Of a stretch of DNA of 64,000 bases, positions 36,873 to 45,322 are shown one piece after another (the first letter of the stretch is position 1; the number at the start of each line of letters is the position of its first letter). This stretch comes from Pyrinomonadaceae bacterium (GTDB lineage Bacteria > Acidobacteriota > Blastocatellia > Pyrinomonadales > Pyrinomonadaceae). Both the position numbers and the translations under genes were made by a program. Location of the stretch: contig JAGOBH010000003.1 of assembly GCA_017983495.1 (NCBI GenBank), positions 62,001-126,000 on the forward strand, in the 5' to 3' direction. The notes below the pieces were generated by a model. The model saw only the letters and a list, made by a program, of their open reading frames with translations. It searched no databases and was not told the origin of the DNA.

Positions 36873-38264
36873 GTGAAGCAAAAGCTTACAATCTTCATCG
36901 TGTTTGCCGTTCTCGCGGCCGCTCTCGTCGCGCTCAACGCCGCCTCGTATTCAAAAAAGGAAAAGAACCCGGACAGCGAGATCGAGCCCGACCGATCAAC
37001 ATTTAACTACGGGCCGACGGGCACCCAGGCTTTTTACACGCTGCTGTCAGAAACAGGGCGAAGCGTCGTCCGCTGGCAAGAGCCGGCTGATACGCTGATG
37101 ACGAAGAAAAAGAATGTGCCGAAGACATTCGTCATTGTCGGCCCGGTCCGGCGTCCGTACAAAGACGCTGAGATCACCGGACTACTGCGGTGGGTTTCGT
37201 CAGGCGGGCGGCTTGTCATCATCGATCGGGAACCCGCCGACGGGCTCGTCACGACCACAGGCAACTGGAAAGTGAAGATCGAGCCGCAGGATATGCTCGC
37301 GATCATCGATGCCGATCCGTCCGAACCGAAATCGATGACGTTCGAGACGCCGGCCGTGAAACCGAGCCAGCCGAGCGCTCTTGCCGCAGGCGTCAACGCG
37401 ATCCAGCCGTCGAGATTTGCGGCGGCGATCAAATTCGAACCGCTTCCCATGACGCAGTCGACTCCTCTGATGTCTTCGGCCCCACCACCAATGGCTGTGC
37501 CCAAAGGCTCGGCGACGCCGGTTGTTGATGAAGAGGAAGTTGCAGACGAGCCGGCATATGATCCGGTCGACACGCCGAGTCTTTACGCCCCGGTCGTCCA
37601 CGCCGGGTCGAAGGGAAAGAACATCCTCGTCGATGTTCCGTTTGGCGATGGGCGGATCACGTATCTTTCCGATCCTTATATTGTCGCAAACGGCGGCATC
37701 AATCTTGCCGATAATGCGCGTTTGGCGATCAATCTTGTAAGCGGGACGGACGGCGTGATCGCCTTTGATGAGTTTCACCATGGTTTCGGTGCGGACAATA
37801 ACCGTCTGCTCGAGTTTTTTGCCGGAACGCCGGTGGTCGCTGTGTTCTTTCAATGCTTGCTGCTCGTCGGCCTGATATTTTTCTCGCAGAGCCGACGTTT
37901 TGCACGTGCCCTGCCGGACGCCGAACCGGACCGCTTGTCGAAACTCGAGTATGTGTCGGCCATGGCCGAGCTACAGCAGCGGACACGTGCGTACGATCTC
38001 GCGGTGGAGAATATTTACCGTGATTTCCGCCGCCGTGCGACGCGTCTGCTGGGCCTCGATAATACGACGGTCACACGCGGCGAACTCGCGGCACGCATTT
38101 CGGAGCGGACGACGATCGACCGCGGCGAGATCGAGGATCTGCTGTTCAAATGTGACGAAATTATCGTCGGTGAGCCGACAAACAAGCGCGAGGTCGTAAA
38201 CCTTACGGCCCGAATTCGCGAGGCCGAGTATCGACTAGGGCTGCGGAAACAGCCGGAGAAATAG
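36873..38264 (+). CDS. DUF4350 domain membrane protein
   Basis: A 463-residue protein that starts at a GTG. A membrane helix lies at about 5-22. 'PDRSTFNYGPTGTQAFYTLL' (about 40-59) begins the DUF4350 region, which has a ThuA/glutamine-amidotransferase-like fold in related proteins. A Pro/Ala-rich insert (about 155-235) interrupts it. A second membrane helix (about 325-345) is followed by a cytoplasmic tail. It is 9 nt after the DUF4129 gene and directly before the TauE gene, so probably co-transcribed. Confidence 0.8.
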   Translation: MKQKLTIFIVFAVLAAALVALNAASYSKKEKNPDSEIEPDRSTFNYGPTGTQAFYTLLSETGRSVVRWQEPADTLMTKKKNVPKTFVIVGPVRRPYKDAEITGLLRWVSSGGRLVIIDREPADGLVTTTGNWKVKIEPQDMLAIIDADPSEPKSMTFETPAVKPSQPSALAAGVNAIQPSRFAAAIKFEPLPMTQSTPLMSSAPPPMAVPKGSATPVVDEEEVADEPAYDPVDTPSLYAPVVHAGSKGKNILVDVPFGDGRITYLSDPYIVANGGINLADNARLAINLVSGTDGVIAFDEFHHGFGADNNRLLEFFAGTPVVAVFFQCLLLVGLIFFSQSRRFARALPDAEPDRLSKLEYVSAMAELQQRTRAYDLAVENIYRDFRRRATRLLGLDNTTVTRGELAARISERTTIDRGEIEDLLFKCDEIIVGEPTNKREVVNLTARIREAEYRLGLRKQPEK

Positions 38265-39023
38265 ATGATGGCCGTATCAGATCTCATATTGCTGATAGTC
38301 GTCTATTTCGTGACCAGCGTGATCGGCGTGGTGACCGGCAGCAATTCGCTGATCGCAGTGCCGGCGATGTTCCAGTTTGGCGTACCGCCCAAGGTGGCGG
38401 TGGCGACAAACATGTTCGCACTCGTTTTTATGTCTGTCGGCGGTACGATACCGTTTTTGCGGAACCGGACGATCGACGTCCGTCGAATAATGCCGCTGCT
38501 GGGGATCACGCTGGTCAGCTCGGCCCTCGGGGCACTGATCGTCGGGCTGATAACGGACCAGAGCCTGAAGCTGATAGTGTCGGTCGCGATGATCGCGGTG
38601 GCACTGTTCATTTTGGTCAAACGCGACGCCGGCGTCGAAGCCGAAAGCTCGGTGCCGGTGAAATATCAGGCCGCGACATTCGTGCTGACGTTTCTGCTCG
38701 GCGTCTACGGCGGACTGTTCAGCGGCGGTTATGTGACGATGCTGACGGCGGTGCTCGTGGCGTTTTTCGGGATGACATTCTCGCAGTCTGTCGCATCGAC
38801 CAAGCTGATAAATGTCGTCTCATCGACGATTGCCACAGCAGTTTTTATGTGGCAAGGTTTAGTGGATTATAAGCTCGGGCTGATACTCGGCGTGACGATG
38901 TTTGTCGGGGCCTACGTCGGGGCACATTACGCGACAAAACTTAACGACCTGTGGCTGAAACGTATATTTTTGATCGCGGTCTTTGCCCTGGCGATCAAGA
39001 CCCTTTTTGATTTTTTTGTATAA
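38265..39023 (+). CDS. TauE/SafE family (sulfite exporter-like) permease
   Basis: A 252-residue inner-membrane protein with seven to eight hydrophobic segments in two repeats of the DUF81 pattern ('[21 protein letters not shown]' is the first conserved loop, and '[20 protein letters not shown]' region the second). Members export sulfite or other small sulfur- or carbon-containing anions; the substrate here is unknown. It sits inside the DUF4129/DUF4350/MoxR operon and directly abuts its upstream gene, an unusual guest in that set. Confidence 0.85.
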   Translation: MMAVSDLILLIVVYFVTSVIGVVTGSNSLIAVPAMFQFGVPPKVAVATNMFALVFMSVGGTIPFLRNRTIDVRRIMPLLGITLVSSALGALIVGLITDQSLKLIVSVAMIAVALFILVKRDAGVEAESSVPVKYQAATFVLTFLLGVYGGLFSGGYVTMLTAVLVAFFGMTFSQSVASTKLINVVSSTIATAVFMWQGLVDYKLGLILGVTMFVGAYVGAHYATKLNDLWLKRIFLIAVFALAIKTLFDFFV

Positions 39024-39028
39024 ATACG

Positions 39029-39982
39029 ATGCTAAATTACACACCCTCAACAGTTGCACATATTTTGAACGAGCTGCGCAAGACCATCGTCGGCCAGGAT
39101 GACGTGATCGAACAGATCCTCGTCGCGGTGCTCGCCGAAGGCCACGCGCTCATCGAAGGCGTTCCCGGCACGGCAAAAACGCTGATCATCAAGACCCTGG
39201 CGGCGGCGGTCGGTGCGGGATATTCGCGTATCCAGTTCACGCCCGACCTGATGCCGTCGGATATCACCGGAACGAACGTATTTAATATGCAGACGTCGCA
39301 GTTCAGCCTGCGTCAGGGCCCGATCTTTACCGACATTCTGCTCGCTGACGAGATCAACCGCACGCCGCCGAAGACGCAGGCCGCGTTGCTTGAGGCGATG
39401 GAAGAGCGGCAGACCACCATCGACGGCGAACGCCATCCGCTGTCGCCGATCTTTACCGTACTTGCGACTGAAAATCCGATCGAATACGAAGGCACGTATC
39501 CGCTGCCCGAGGCACAACTTGATCGATTTTTGATGAAGATCCTGATCGATTATCCCGGCCATGAGGAAGAATCAGAGATCGTCGCCCGTTGGGACGCGGG
39601 CTTTAACTCGCGTCAGTTCGACCGTGTCGATATACAACCGCTGGCCGATCCGACCGCACTACAGCTTTGCCGTTTGGAGGTTCGAAATATGCGAACTGAG
39701 CCGGGCGTGCAAAAGTATATCGTCGACATTGTCCGCAAGAGCCGCAGCCATGGTGCGATACTTTACGGTGCGAGCCCGCGTGCGTCGGTCGCGTTGCTGC
39801 TGTGCTCAAAGGCACTCGCGGCGATACGCGGACGTGATTTCCCGACGCCGGACGACGTTCGCGACGTCGCTCCGCCGGTGCTGCGTCACCGGCTCGCACT
39901 CCGTGCCGAGGCCGAACTCGACGGTTCGACGGCAGATGCGGTTATCGCCGACATCGTCCGATCAGTTGAGGTTCCGCGTTAG
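39029..39982 (+). CDS. MoxR-family AAA+ ATPase
   Basis: A 317-residue cytoplasmic ATPase with Walker A 'GVPGTAKT' (about 45-52), Walker B 'ILLADEINR' (about 104-112) and a C-terminal lid ('[20 protein letters not shown]'). MoxR ATPases act as chaperones for protein complexes, normally together with a von Willebrand or DUF58 protein. It is the last gene of the operon from 34685; the following gene is on the opposite strand, so the usual DUF58 partner is missing here. Confidence 0.92.
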   Translation: MLNYTPSTVAHILNELRKTIVGQDDVIEQILVAVLAEGHALIEGVPGTAKTLIIKTLAAAVGAGYSRIQFTPDLMPSDITGTNVFNMQTSQFSLRQGPIFTDILLADEINRTPPKTQAALLEAMEERQTTIDGERHPLSPIFTVLATENPIEYEGTYPLPEAQLDRFLMKILIDYPGHEEESEIVARWDAGFNSRQFDRVDIQPLADPTALQLCRLEVRNMRTEPGVQKYIVDIVRKSRSHGAILYGASPRASVALLLCSKALAAIRGRDFPTPDDVRDVAPPVLRHRLALRAEAELDGSTADAVIADIVRSVEVPR

Positions 39983-39989
39983 CAGATAA

Positions 39990-41528
39990 TTAATCCTCGT
40001 TATTTTTCTTGACCGTCGCGGGCTTTTTTGGCGGTGTCATTAGCGGCTTCGGGCCCACGGCCGGTGCGTCGGCCTTTGGCCCGGCCGGATTTGTCGCGGG
40101 CGACGCTTTAGGGTCGGGCGTCGGTTTGACGGCCGTATTCGCCGCCGGCGTTTTCGGGGTAGGCGTCGGTTTTGGATCTTCGGTCTGCGGGACAGGCACG
40201 AGGATCACTCCGCCTTCGTTAGGCATGAACTGGCTGCCACCATTCGGGTCAACCGTGACGGTCTGGCCGCCGGGCGGAATATACTGCGGCGGCAAAGGGC
40301 CGCTGGTCAAAGGTGCTCCCGGCACCATCGAACCTGATAGCGGTGCACCCGCAGGCGGAACGCCGCCATTTGCCCACGCATTAAATCCATCGCCGCCGGG
40401 CATCGTTCCCGGCAACTCCATACCGCTGTTCGGGACGAGTGACGCATCGCCGAGATCGCCGAGTTTCGCCAACGCGTCTTCCTGCGCACCGGTCGCCGGA
40501 TTGATCGGCTGAACGGGCAGGCTGTTAGCGTCGGGTGCGAGGCTCGCGGTCGGGTTGGTCTGTCTCACCGAGGTTGCGTATATCAACGCCGCCGCCAGTA
40601 CAGCGATGCCGACAAGGGCAATGACCCCTGTTTGCCAGATGTTTCGTTTGGAACCGGCCGCAGCCGCCGCCGCGATCGGAGCACCGGTGGACGGAATGTT
40701 GGCGCCGACCTCACCGGCGATGCGTCCGAGATCTTCTTCCAGATCGTTCATTGTCTGGTAACGGCGTTCCGGGTCGCGGGCAATAGCACTGAGGATGATC
40801 GGTTCAAGCTGCGGATGCAGATCCTGTCTGAAAGCCGACATCGGCGGAGGCGGCTCGTTGTTCTGTTTTGCGATGATCTCGGCAGGTGTAGCGGCCGAGT
40901 ACGGCTTTTCGCCGGCCAGCATTTCGAATAGCAGAATGCCAAGCGAATAAACATCGGATCGTTCGTCGGCTGTCGGCGGCGTCGAGCACTGTTCAGGAGC
41001 GAGATAACCGACCGCCGTCATCGAATTGCGCGCGTGCGGACGTACGCCGAAATCGAACACCTTAATCGAATCGCCCCCCTCGTCGCTGTTGACGATCACC
41101 TTGTGCGGATTTAGCCCGGAGTGTATTAGTCCGCCGCGATGTGCGACGGCAACGGCCGAGGCGATCTGCTTAGCGAACGAGACCGCACGCGGTACGTCGA
41201 GGGCACCGTCACGTTTAAGGACCTCGGAGAGCATCTCGCCCTCCGACGCTTCGTAAATGGCGTACGGAACGCCAGCGCTATCGATGCCGACGTCCAGACT
41301 ATTAAGTATGTGCGAATGCGAAACTTCGGCGTTTGCCTTAACGTCAGCCAGAAAACGATCGACATATCGCTGGTCGATGGCCATCGCCGGGGCAAGTATC
41401 TTGATCGTCACCGGAAAACCGGTAACAGTATTGGTGCCGTGGTAAAAATCGCCAAGCTCGGTCTCACGGATCAATTTTTCGACCCGGTATTTACCCGCAA
41501 TTTCTTTTCCGATCAATTCGTGAAACAT
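39990..41528 (-). CDS. Membrane-anchored Ser/Thr kinase-like protein, probable pseudokinase
   Basis: A 512-residue protein with a Hanks-type kinase fold (about 1-275), a membrane helix (about 298-320) and a Pro/Gly/Asn-rich extracytoplasmic tail. The VAIK-type Lys is present (K43), DFG is present (159-161) and the APE region reads 'YLAPEQ'. The catalytic loop, however, reads HSGLNPHK (136-143) where HRDLKPxN is expected: the catalytic Asp is Gly and the Asn is Lys. The glycine loop is also degenerate ('RETELG'). It is therefore probably inactive and may act as a binding or scaffold protein. The start at 41528 (ATG) is preferred to a TTG at 41531. It is convergent with the MoxR gene, only 7 bp apart. 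Confidence 0.85.
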   Translation of the reverse strand: MFHELIGKEIAGKYRVEKLIRETELGDFYHGTNTVTGFPVTIKILAPAMAIDQRYVDRFLADVKANAEVSHSHILNSLDVGIDSAGVPYAIYEASEGEMLSEVLKRDGALDVPRAVSFAKQIASAVAVAHRGGLIHSGLNPHKVIVNSDEGGDSIKVFDFGVRPHARNSMTAVGYLAPEQCSTPPTADERSDVYSLGILLFEMLAGEKPYSAATPAEIIAKQNNEPPPPMSAFRQDLHPQLEPIILSAIARDPERRYQTMNDLEEDLGRIAGEVGANIPSTGAPIAAAAAAGSKRNIWQTGVIALVGIAVLAAALIYATSVRQTNPTASLAPDANSLPVQPINPATGAQEDALAKLGDLGDASLVPNSGMELPGTMPGGDGFNAWANGGVPPAGAPLSGSMVPGAPLTSGPLPPQYIPPGGQTVTVDPNGGSQFMPNEGGVILVPVPQTEDPKPTPTPKTPAANTAVKPTPDPKASPATNPAGPKADAPAVGPKPLMTPPKKPATVKKNNED

Positions 41529-41613
41529 CAATTATTAGAACGGTTTTTGCCCCGACAAGTTGCAACAAATTAGCTAAGCTCAGCCTAATATGTTGTATCA
41601 CAACCGCCGAACA

Positions 41614-41650
41614 AACAAAATAAGGACGAGGCCCATTACAAGCCTCGTCC
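41614..41650 (-). terminator. Terminator after atpE
   Basis: A perfect 9-bp stem GGACGAGGC/GCCTCGTCC (41624-41632, 41642-41650) with a T-rich tract on the minus-strand 3' side. It ends the atpZ-I-B-E unit. Confidence 0.8.
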
Positions 41651-41672
41651 GTTATATTCGATCAGTTAAGAA

Positions 41673-41984
41673 TTAAAGCTTAACGAATACGATGAGCAGT
41701 GCGAACAGCACGAGTGACTCGATAAGAGCCAACGCGATGATCATCATCGTCTGAACCGTGCTGGCAGCACCCGGATTACGGGCTGCACCCTCAGCGGCAC
41801 GCGAACCAACGAGGCCCTGGCCGATAGCGGCGAGACCGGCAGCGATGCCGAATCCGAGTCCGCCGGCAATTGCCTTCGACGAATCGACTGAAAACTGGTT
41901 GTCCTGTGCACCCTGTGCCAAAGCCGGGATCGCCATCAGAGCCAACGCGAGGGTTGCGAAAAATACGTATTTCAATTTGTTCAT
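41673..41984 (-). CDS. atpE: ATP synthase F0 subunit c
   Basis: A 103-residue two-helix proteolipid that forms the rotating c-ring. An N-terminal signal-like extension (about 1-23, ending 'ALAQ') precedes the first helix, which has the GxGxGxG-like Gly-rich packing ('GGLGFGIAAGLAAIGQG') and the polar loop 'ARNP'. The ion-binding Glu is in 'LALIESLVLF'. A Gln on helix 1 and Glu-Ser on helix 2 match part of the sodium-binding signature, but Thr and Tyr are absent, so the coupling ion is open. CAGGAG lies before the ATG. It is followed by a terminator. Confidence 0.93.
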   Translation of the reverse strand: MNKLKYVFFATLALALMAIPALAQGAQDNQFSVDSSKAIAGGLGFGIAAGLAAIGQGLVGSRAAEGAARNPGAASTVQTMMIIALALIESLVLFALLIVFVKL

Positions 41985-42210
41985 TTTTATCTCCTGTTTT
42001 GTTAATTACAAGACATCGGCTGAACTATCTGAAAACCTGCTTGCGGGGTATAAGTTCGCCTCACTTCCGGTATGCACGTGGATTTTATACTCCGTAGAGT
42101 CCACGGCTCCTGTCGCGTGCGGGCATAGTTGCTATAAAACGCAAGTTTTCAATCAATCCAAGGCCGATAGCCTTTATTTATCAGGGCACAAAATACATGC
42201 CCTAAAACCG
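41985..42210. other. Long atpB-atpE spacer
   Basis: 226 bp separate two genes that are usually closer. The stretch holds the ribosome site of atpE and a small GGGCA..TGCCC inverted repeat (around 42184-42203) but no gene. Confidence 0.4.
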
Positions 42211-43116
42211 TTATGCATGAGCCGCGACGGCTTCGCCGTGGGCTTCATGAGCGTGCTCATCATCGTGATGATCATGCGGTGCGTGCGAAACCTCGCCCAA
42301 ATAGATCATCGAGAGCAGCGAAAATACAAATGCCTGAACGAACGCGACGAACACACCGAGCAGCGTCAGGACGAGCGGCAGCAAAAAGTGTGTGAACGGA
42401 GCCGCAAGACCGGTGATCTGCACAAACACCTGTTCATCCGAGAACATGTTAGCGAAAAGACGAACACCCAGCGTGAACGGCCGGATCATATTACTGATCA
42501 ATTCGATCACGAAGATCAACGGCGTGATGAACAGAGCCATGAAAAATGGCAATTTTGGTCCCGCAAGGTGTCCAAGATGCTTTAACAGGCCGTTTTCAGC
42601 TATACCAACGTAGTTGTAATAGATGAACGACGAGATACCGAGTGCGAATGTAACATTGACCGATGCCGTCGGCGACATGAACATCGGGAACTGACCCATC
42701 AGGTTTGAGACCAGGATCAGCACGGCAAAGGTTGCAACGACCGGAAAATACTTGAAGCCGTGTTCGCCGATGATGCTGACGATCATTCCGCGAATGGCTA
42801 GAAATCCCGCTTCCAATGTAAGCTGGCCCGATGTCGGGTCATTTTCAGAAAGCTTGCCCTTGAGAATGCGGATGATCAGAACAGATATTATACAGGCGAT
42901 CACGAACATGATCGTGTACCAGGGTATGGCGGTTTCCGGCGAATACTCCGATGCAAAGACCTTTTCCGGGGTCGTGCCGAACTTCGCAAACAACGCAACC
43001 CAGATCGGCCGCGTGTATGCCATCTGGAAATGGTAAACGGGCTCACCAATGTAGTGGTTAACAAACTCGACGATCAGTGGAGTGTGGTGGCCGCCGCCTT
43101 CTGCAAATAAGAACAT
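42211..43116 (-). CDS. atpB: ATP synthase F0 subunit a
   Basis: A 301-residue inner-membrane stator subunit that forms the ion half-channels against the c-ring. The essential Arg lies in 'GVRLFANM' (about 225-232). At least five hydrophobic segments are seen. The C-terminus is an unusual tail of about 25 residues rich in His, Asp, Glu and Ala. It lies 2 bp after the atpI gene and upstream of atpE. Confidence 0.95.
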   Translation of the reverse strand: MFLFAEGGGHHTPLIVEFVNHYIGEPVYHFQMAYTRPIWVALFAKFGTTPEKVFASEYSPETAIPWYTIMFVIACIISVLIIRILKGKLSENDPTSGQLTLEAGFLAIRGMIVSIIGEHGFKYFPVVATFAVLILVSNLMGQFPMFMSPTASVNVTFALGISSFIYYNYVGIAENGLLKHLGHLAGPKLPFFMALFITPLIFVIELISNMIRPFTLGVRLFANMFSDEQVFVQITGLAAPFTHFLLPLVLTLLGVFVAFVQAFVFSLLSMIYLGEVSHAPHDHHDDEHAHEAHGEAVAAHA

Positions 43117-43118
43117 CG

Positions 43119-43544
43119 TTAAATTTCCTGCTTATTAGAACTAGTAAATATACCTATCATGCCCTCGACAACGACCGCCAGAGCGAATGCCGCGAGGCCT
43201 AAAATAATTGCTGCTACCGGCAATGCACCGGTCAAATAAAAGAAGCCGACGAACGCCCCGATCGCGACATATCGTAATAAATATCGGACTGCGAGAAAAT
43301 TTGCCTTCCCGCCCGCCGCGATCGTTTCAAACAAAGCCCGGGTCGAGTTTCGCTGCCAAAAATAGTTGACGTACGACATGGCCCCGCCGATGATAACGCC
43401 TATCCCGAATCTCCCCGTTCCGAACGCCGTTCCGGCGATCGCACCGCCCACGATGATGACCGCCATAATTGCCAGCAGTCTCGAATGCGACAGTTGCGGG
43501 GGCAATGGCTGGTCGGTTGTCAAAGGTTCGTAGTCATCGGCCAT
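43119..43544 (-). CDS. atpI: ATP synthase subunit I-like protein
   Basis: A 141-residue membrane protein with four hydrophobic segments and the layout of AtpI ('FGTGRFGIGVIIGGAMSYVN', then 'FLAVRYLLRYVAIGAFVG'). AtpI helps assemble the c-ring. It directly precedes atpB and follows atpZ. Confidence 0.8.
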   Translation of the reverse strand: MADDYEPLTTDQPLPPQLSHSRLLAIMAVIIVGGAIAGTAFGTGRFGIGVIIGGAMSYVNYFWQRNSTRALFETIAAGGKANFLAVRYLLRYVAIGAFVGFFYLTGALPVAAIILGLAAFALAVVVEGMIGIFTSSNKQEI

Positions 43545-43616
43545 TGCAAAACCTACATTTTACAAAGTAATCGCAGAAAATTCAAAAGCAGCGGGCCGCC
43601 TTATGCTCTTCGTCGA

Positions 43617-44084
43617 TCATTCTTCGTCGTCGCGGTCAGAAAGCAGCGGCCTGATCGCCGTTTTTTTGTCATCGGAGGCAAATATTTGCGACGTTATGCG
43701 AAAGACCTGAATGAATCCGATAATTGCACCGAGGACGATGCCGCCGACGATGCCCCACGGCTTGCTGCCCAGAACGAGGTCGGCTCCCCAGCCCAGCAAG
43801 AGCATAAATGCTATCGAAACAAAAAAGACGATGCCGATCGAATAGGCCAGGCCGCTCTTGCGTGCGGTCTCTTCGACGGTGTCCGGTTGATACGGAAGGG
43901 CAGTAAAAAGTTCATCCTCCATCGCGTCCGGCGAAGGAGTGAAATGAGTCGGAACCGAGTTTTCACTTGTACGATCCAAGTCAGATTCAACTGAGGTCGA
44001 CGGGTCTTCGTGAACTTCGGGCCAATGGTCAAGCCAGTCTTTCACTTCCGCGTCGTCGATCTTATCAAGTGGGTTGTCTGGCAT
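43617..44084 (-). CDS. AtpZ-like protein
   Basis: A 155-residue protein with an acidic N-terminal half and two C-terminal membrane helices (about 85-130). The helical hairpin 'GLAYSIGIVFFVSIAFMLLL' followed by 'GWGADLVLGSKPWGIVGGI' is the pattern of AtpZ, which forms a magnesium/calcium channel or assembly aid with AtpI in F-type ATP synthase operons. The long acidic N-terminus is unusual for AtpZ. Confidence 0.75.
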   Translation of the reverse strand: MPDNPLDKIDDAEVKDWLDHWPEVHEDPSTSVESDLDRTSENSVPTHFTPSPDAMEDELFTALPYQPDTVEETARKSGLAYSIGIVFFVSIAFMLLLGWGADLVLGSKPWGIVGGIVLGAIIGFIQVFRITSQIFASDDKKTAIRPLLSDRDDEE

Positions 44085-44102
44085 TGTCGATTCTCCGCTA
44101 GT

Positions 44103-45305
44103 TTACTCGGTTATGATGACAGTTTCGGTCGGCGATTTCAATTCGTATCGGATACCGCGCCACGTCATGCGGCGCGACACCAACGCGGCCGCGGCGTTGT
44201 ATAGAAAGATCGCCGATGTGACGAGCCAGAGCGTCAGTTGAGCTAAGGTTTGGCGTGATAATGCCGGTTCGTACTGCGGCAACGCGAGTCTGATCGCACG
44301 CAGACGCAACCACGCTTTGCCGATGCTAAAAGCAGAGATCAGGGCGATCGTCGCGATCGCCGACCAGACAGCGATGCCGTTCGTCCGGCTGAGCAAAACG
44401 ATCAAGAACGCTGCTGTCATCACTACGCAAAACAGGCCCGAACCAAAAAACGACAGAACCCAGAGCTTTGTCTGGTAGACCCGCGTTATTTTCATCTGAC
44501 GCGTGGTGAATTCAAGCAACTCGCGAAACGTGCAGTTTTCGACCGACGCGGCCATTGCCGACGGGACGAAAACGATCGGCATTCCGGCGTCATTCAGGGC
44601 CTTTGTCACCACAAAATCATCCGAGAGCGTGCCGTGCCATTTATCACGCATCGCTACGCGGTCAAAAACGTCACGCCGCATCGCCATCGATCCGCCCCAA
44701 CAGAAATTCGACGTCGTGTTGGGCCCGAGGCTGGACGCGACCGATGCGTTCCAGACTGAACGTAGCTCTGACGCCATGGTCGGCTGCGGCGAAATAAACC
44801 AACGATAACCGGTCGCGGCTCCGATATTTTCATCAACGAGCGGTGCGGCTAGACTGCGAAGCCAAGTCTGAGTCGGTCGTGCATCGGAATCGACAAAGGC
44901 GAAGATCTCAGATGCGGGGTTTGCGTGCAAAACGGCTTCGCGAAGATTCTCGACCTTTTGGCTCGAGGTCGTCGATTTTGGGGCGATGACGAGTTTTGCC
45001 GGAATTCTTCGGTTGCGGCCCATCAGTTCGTTGATGACAGCGACCGATGCGTCTGCGGCGTCATCGACCACGAAAATGATCTCGTATGCAGGGTATTCCT
45101 GTTCGAAAAGTGCCCGAAGATTGTCCGACATGTCCGGGTCGATGCCGCGGCACGGAGCGATGATCGTGGCAAAGGGCGTATGAACGGACGGCTCATCTGA
45201 TAGGCGTTCGCGAAAAAAGCGGAGATACGCAAAACCGCCGTGGAGCGATCTGAAACTGAACCAGACCAGCACCACGGCGAAAAACATAAATAGCCAGAGC
45301 ATCAT
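44103..45305 (-). CDS. Membrane glycosyltransferase family 2 (GT21-like)
   Basis: A 400-residue enzyme with an N-terminal membrane helix (about 1-20), a GT-A domain (about 45-270) and three to four C-terminal helices. 'ATIIAPCRGID' opens the GT-A fold, 'FAFVDSDARP' supplies the DxD metal site, and 'SDDFVVTKAL' the catalytic Asp region. The layout resembles ceramide-glucosyltransferase-like (GT21) enzymes that glycosylate lipids. It is 17 bp after the GH109-type gene on the same strand and may be read through from the sugar operon. Confidence 0.85.
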   Translation of the reverse strand: MMLWLFMFFAVVLVWFSFRSLHGGFAYLRFFRERLSDEPSVHTPFATIIAPCRGIDPDMSDNLRALFEQEYPAYEIIFVVDDAADASVAVINELMGRNRRIPAKLVIAPKSTTSSQKVENLREAVLHANPASEIFAFVDSDARPTQTWLRSLAAPLVDENIGAATGYRWFISPQPTMASELRSVWNASVASSLGPNTTSNFCWGGSMAMRRDVFDRVAMRDKWHGTLSDDFVVTKALNDAGMPIVFVPSAMAASVENCTFRELLEFTTRQMKITRVYQTKLWVLSFFGSGLFCVVMTAAFLIVLLSRTNGIAVWSAIATIALISAFSIGKAWLRLRAIRLALPQYEPALSRQTLAQLTLWLVTSAIFLYNAAAALVSRRMTWRGIRYELKSPTETVIITE

Positions 45306-45322
45306 TTTGCGTTTCTATCGGA

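Noticed and set aside
41673..41984. Firm call of a sodium-coupled ATP synthase
   Set aside because: Only part of the sodium signature (Gln, Glu-Ser) is present; Thr and Tyr are missing, so the ion is left open.
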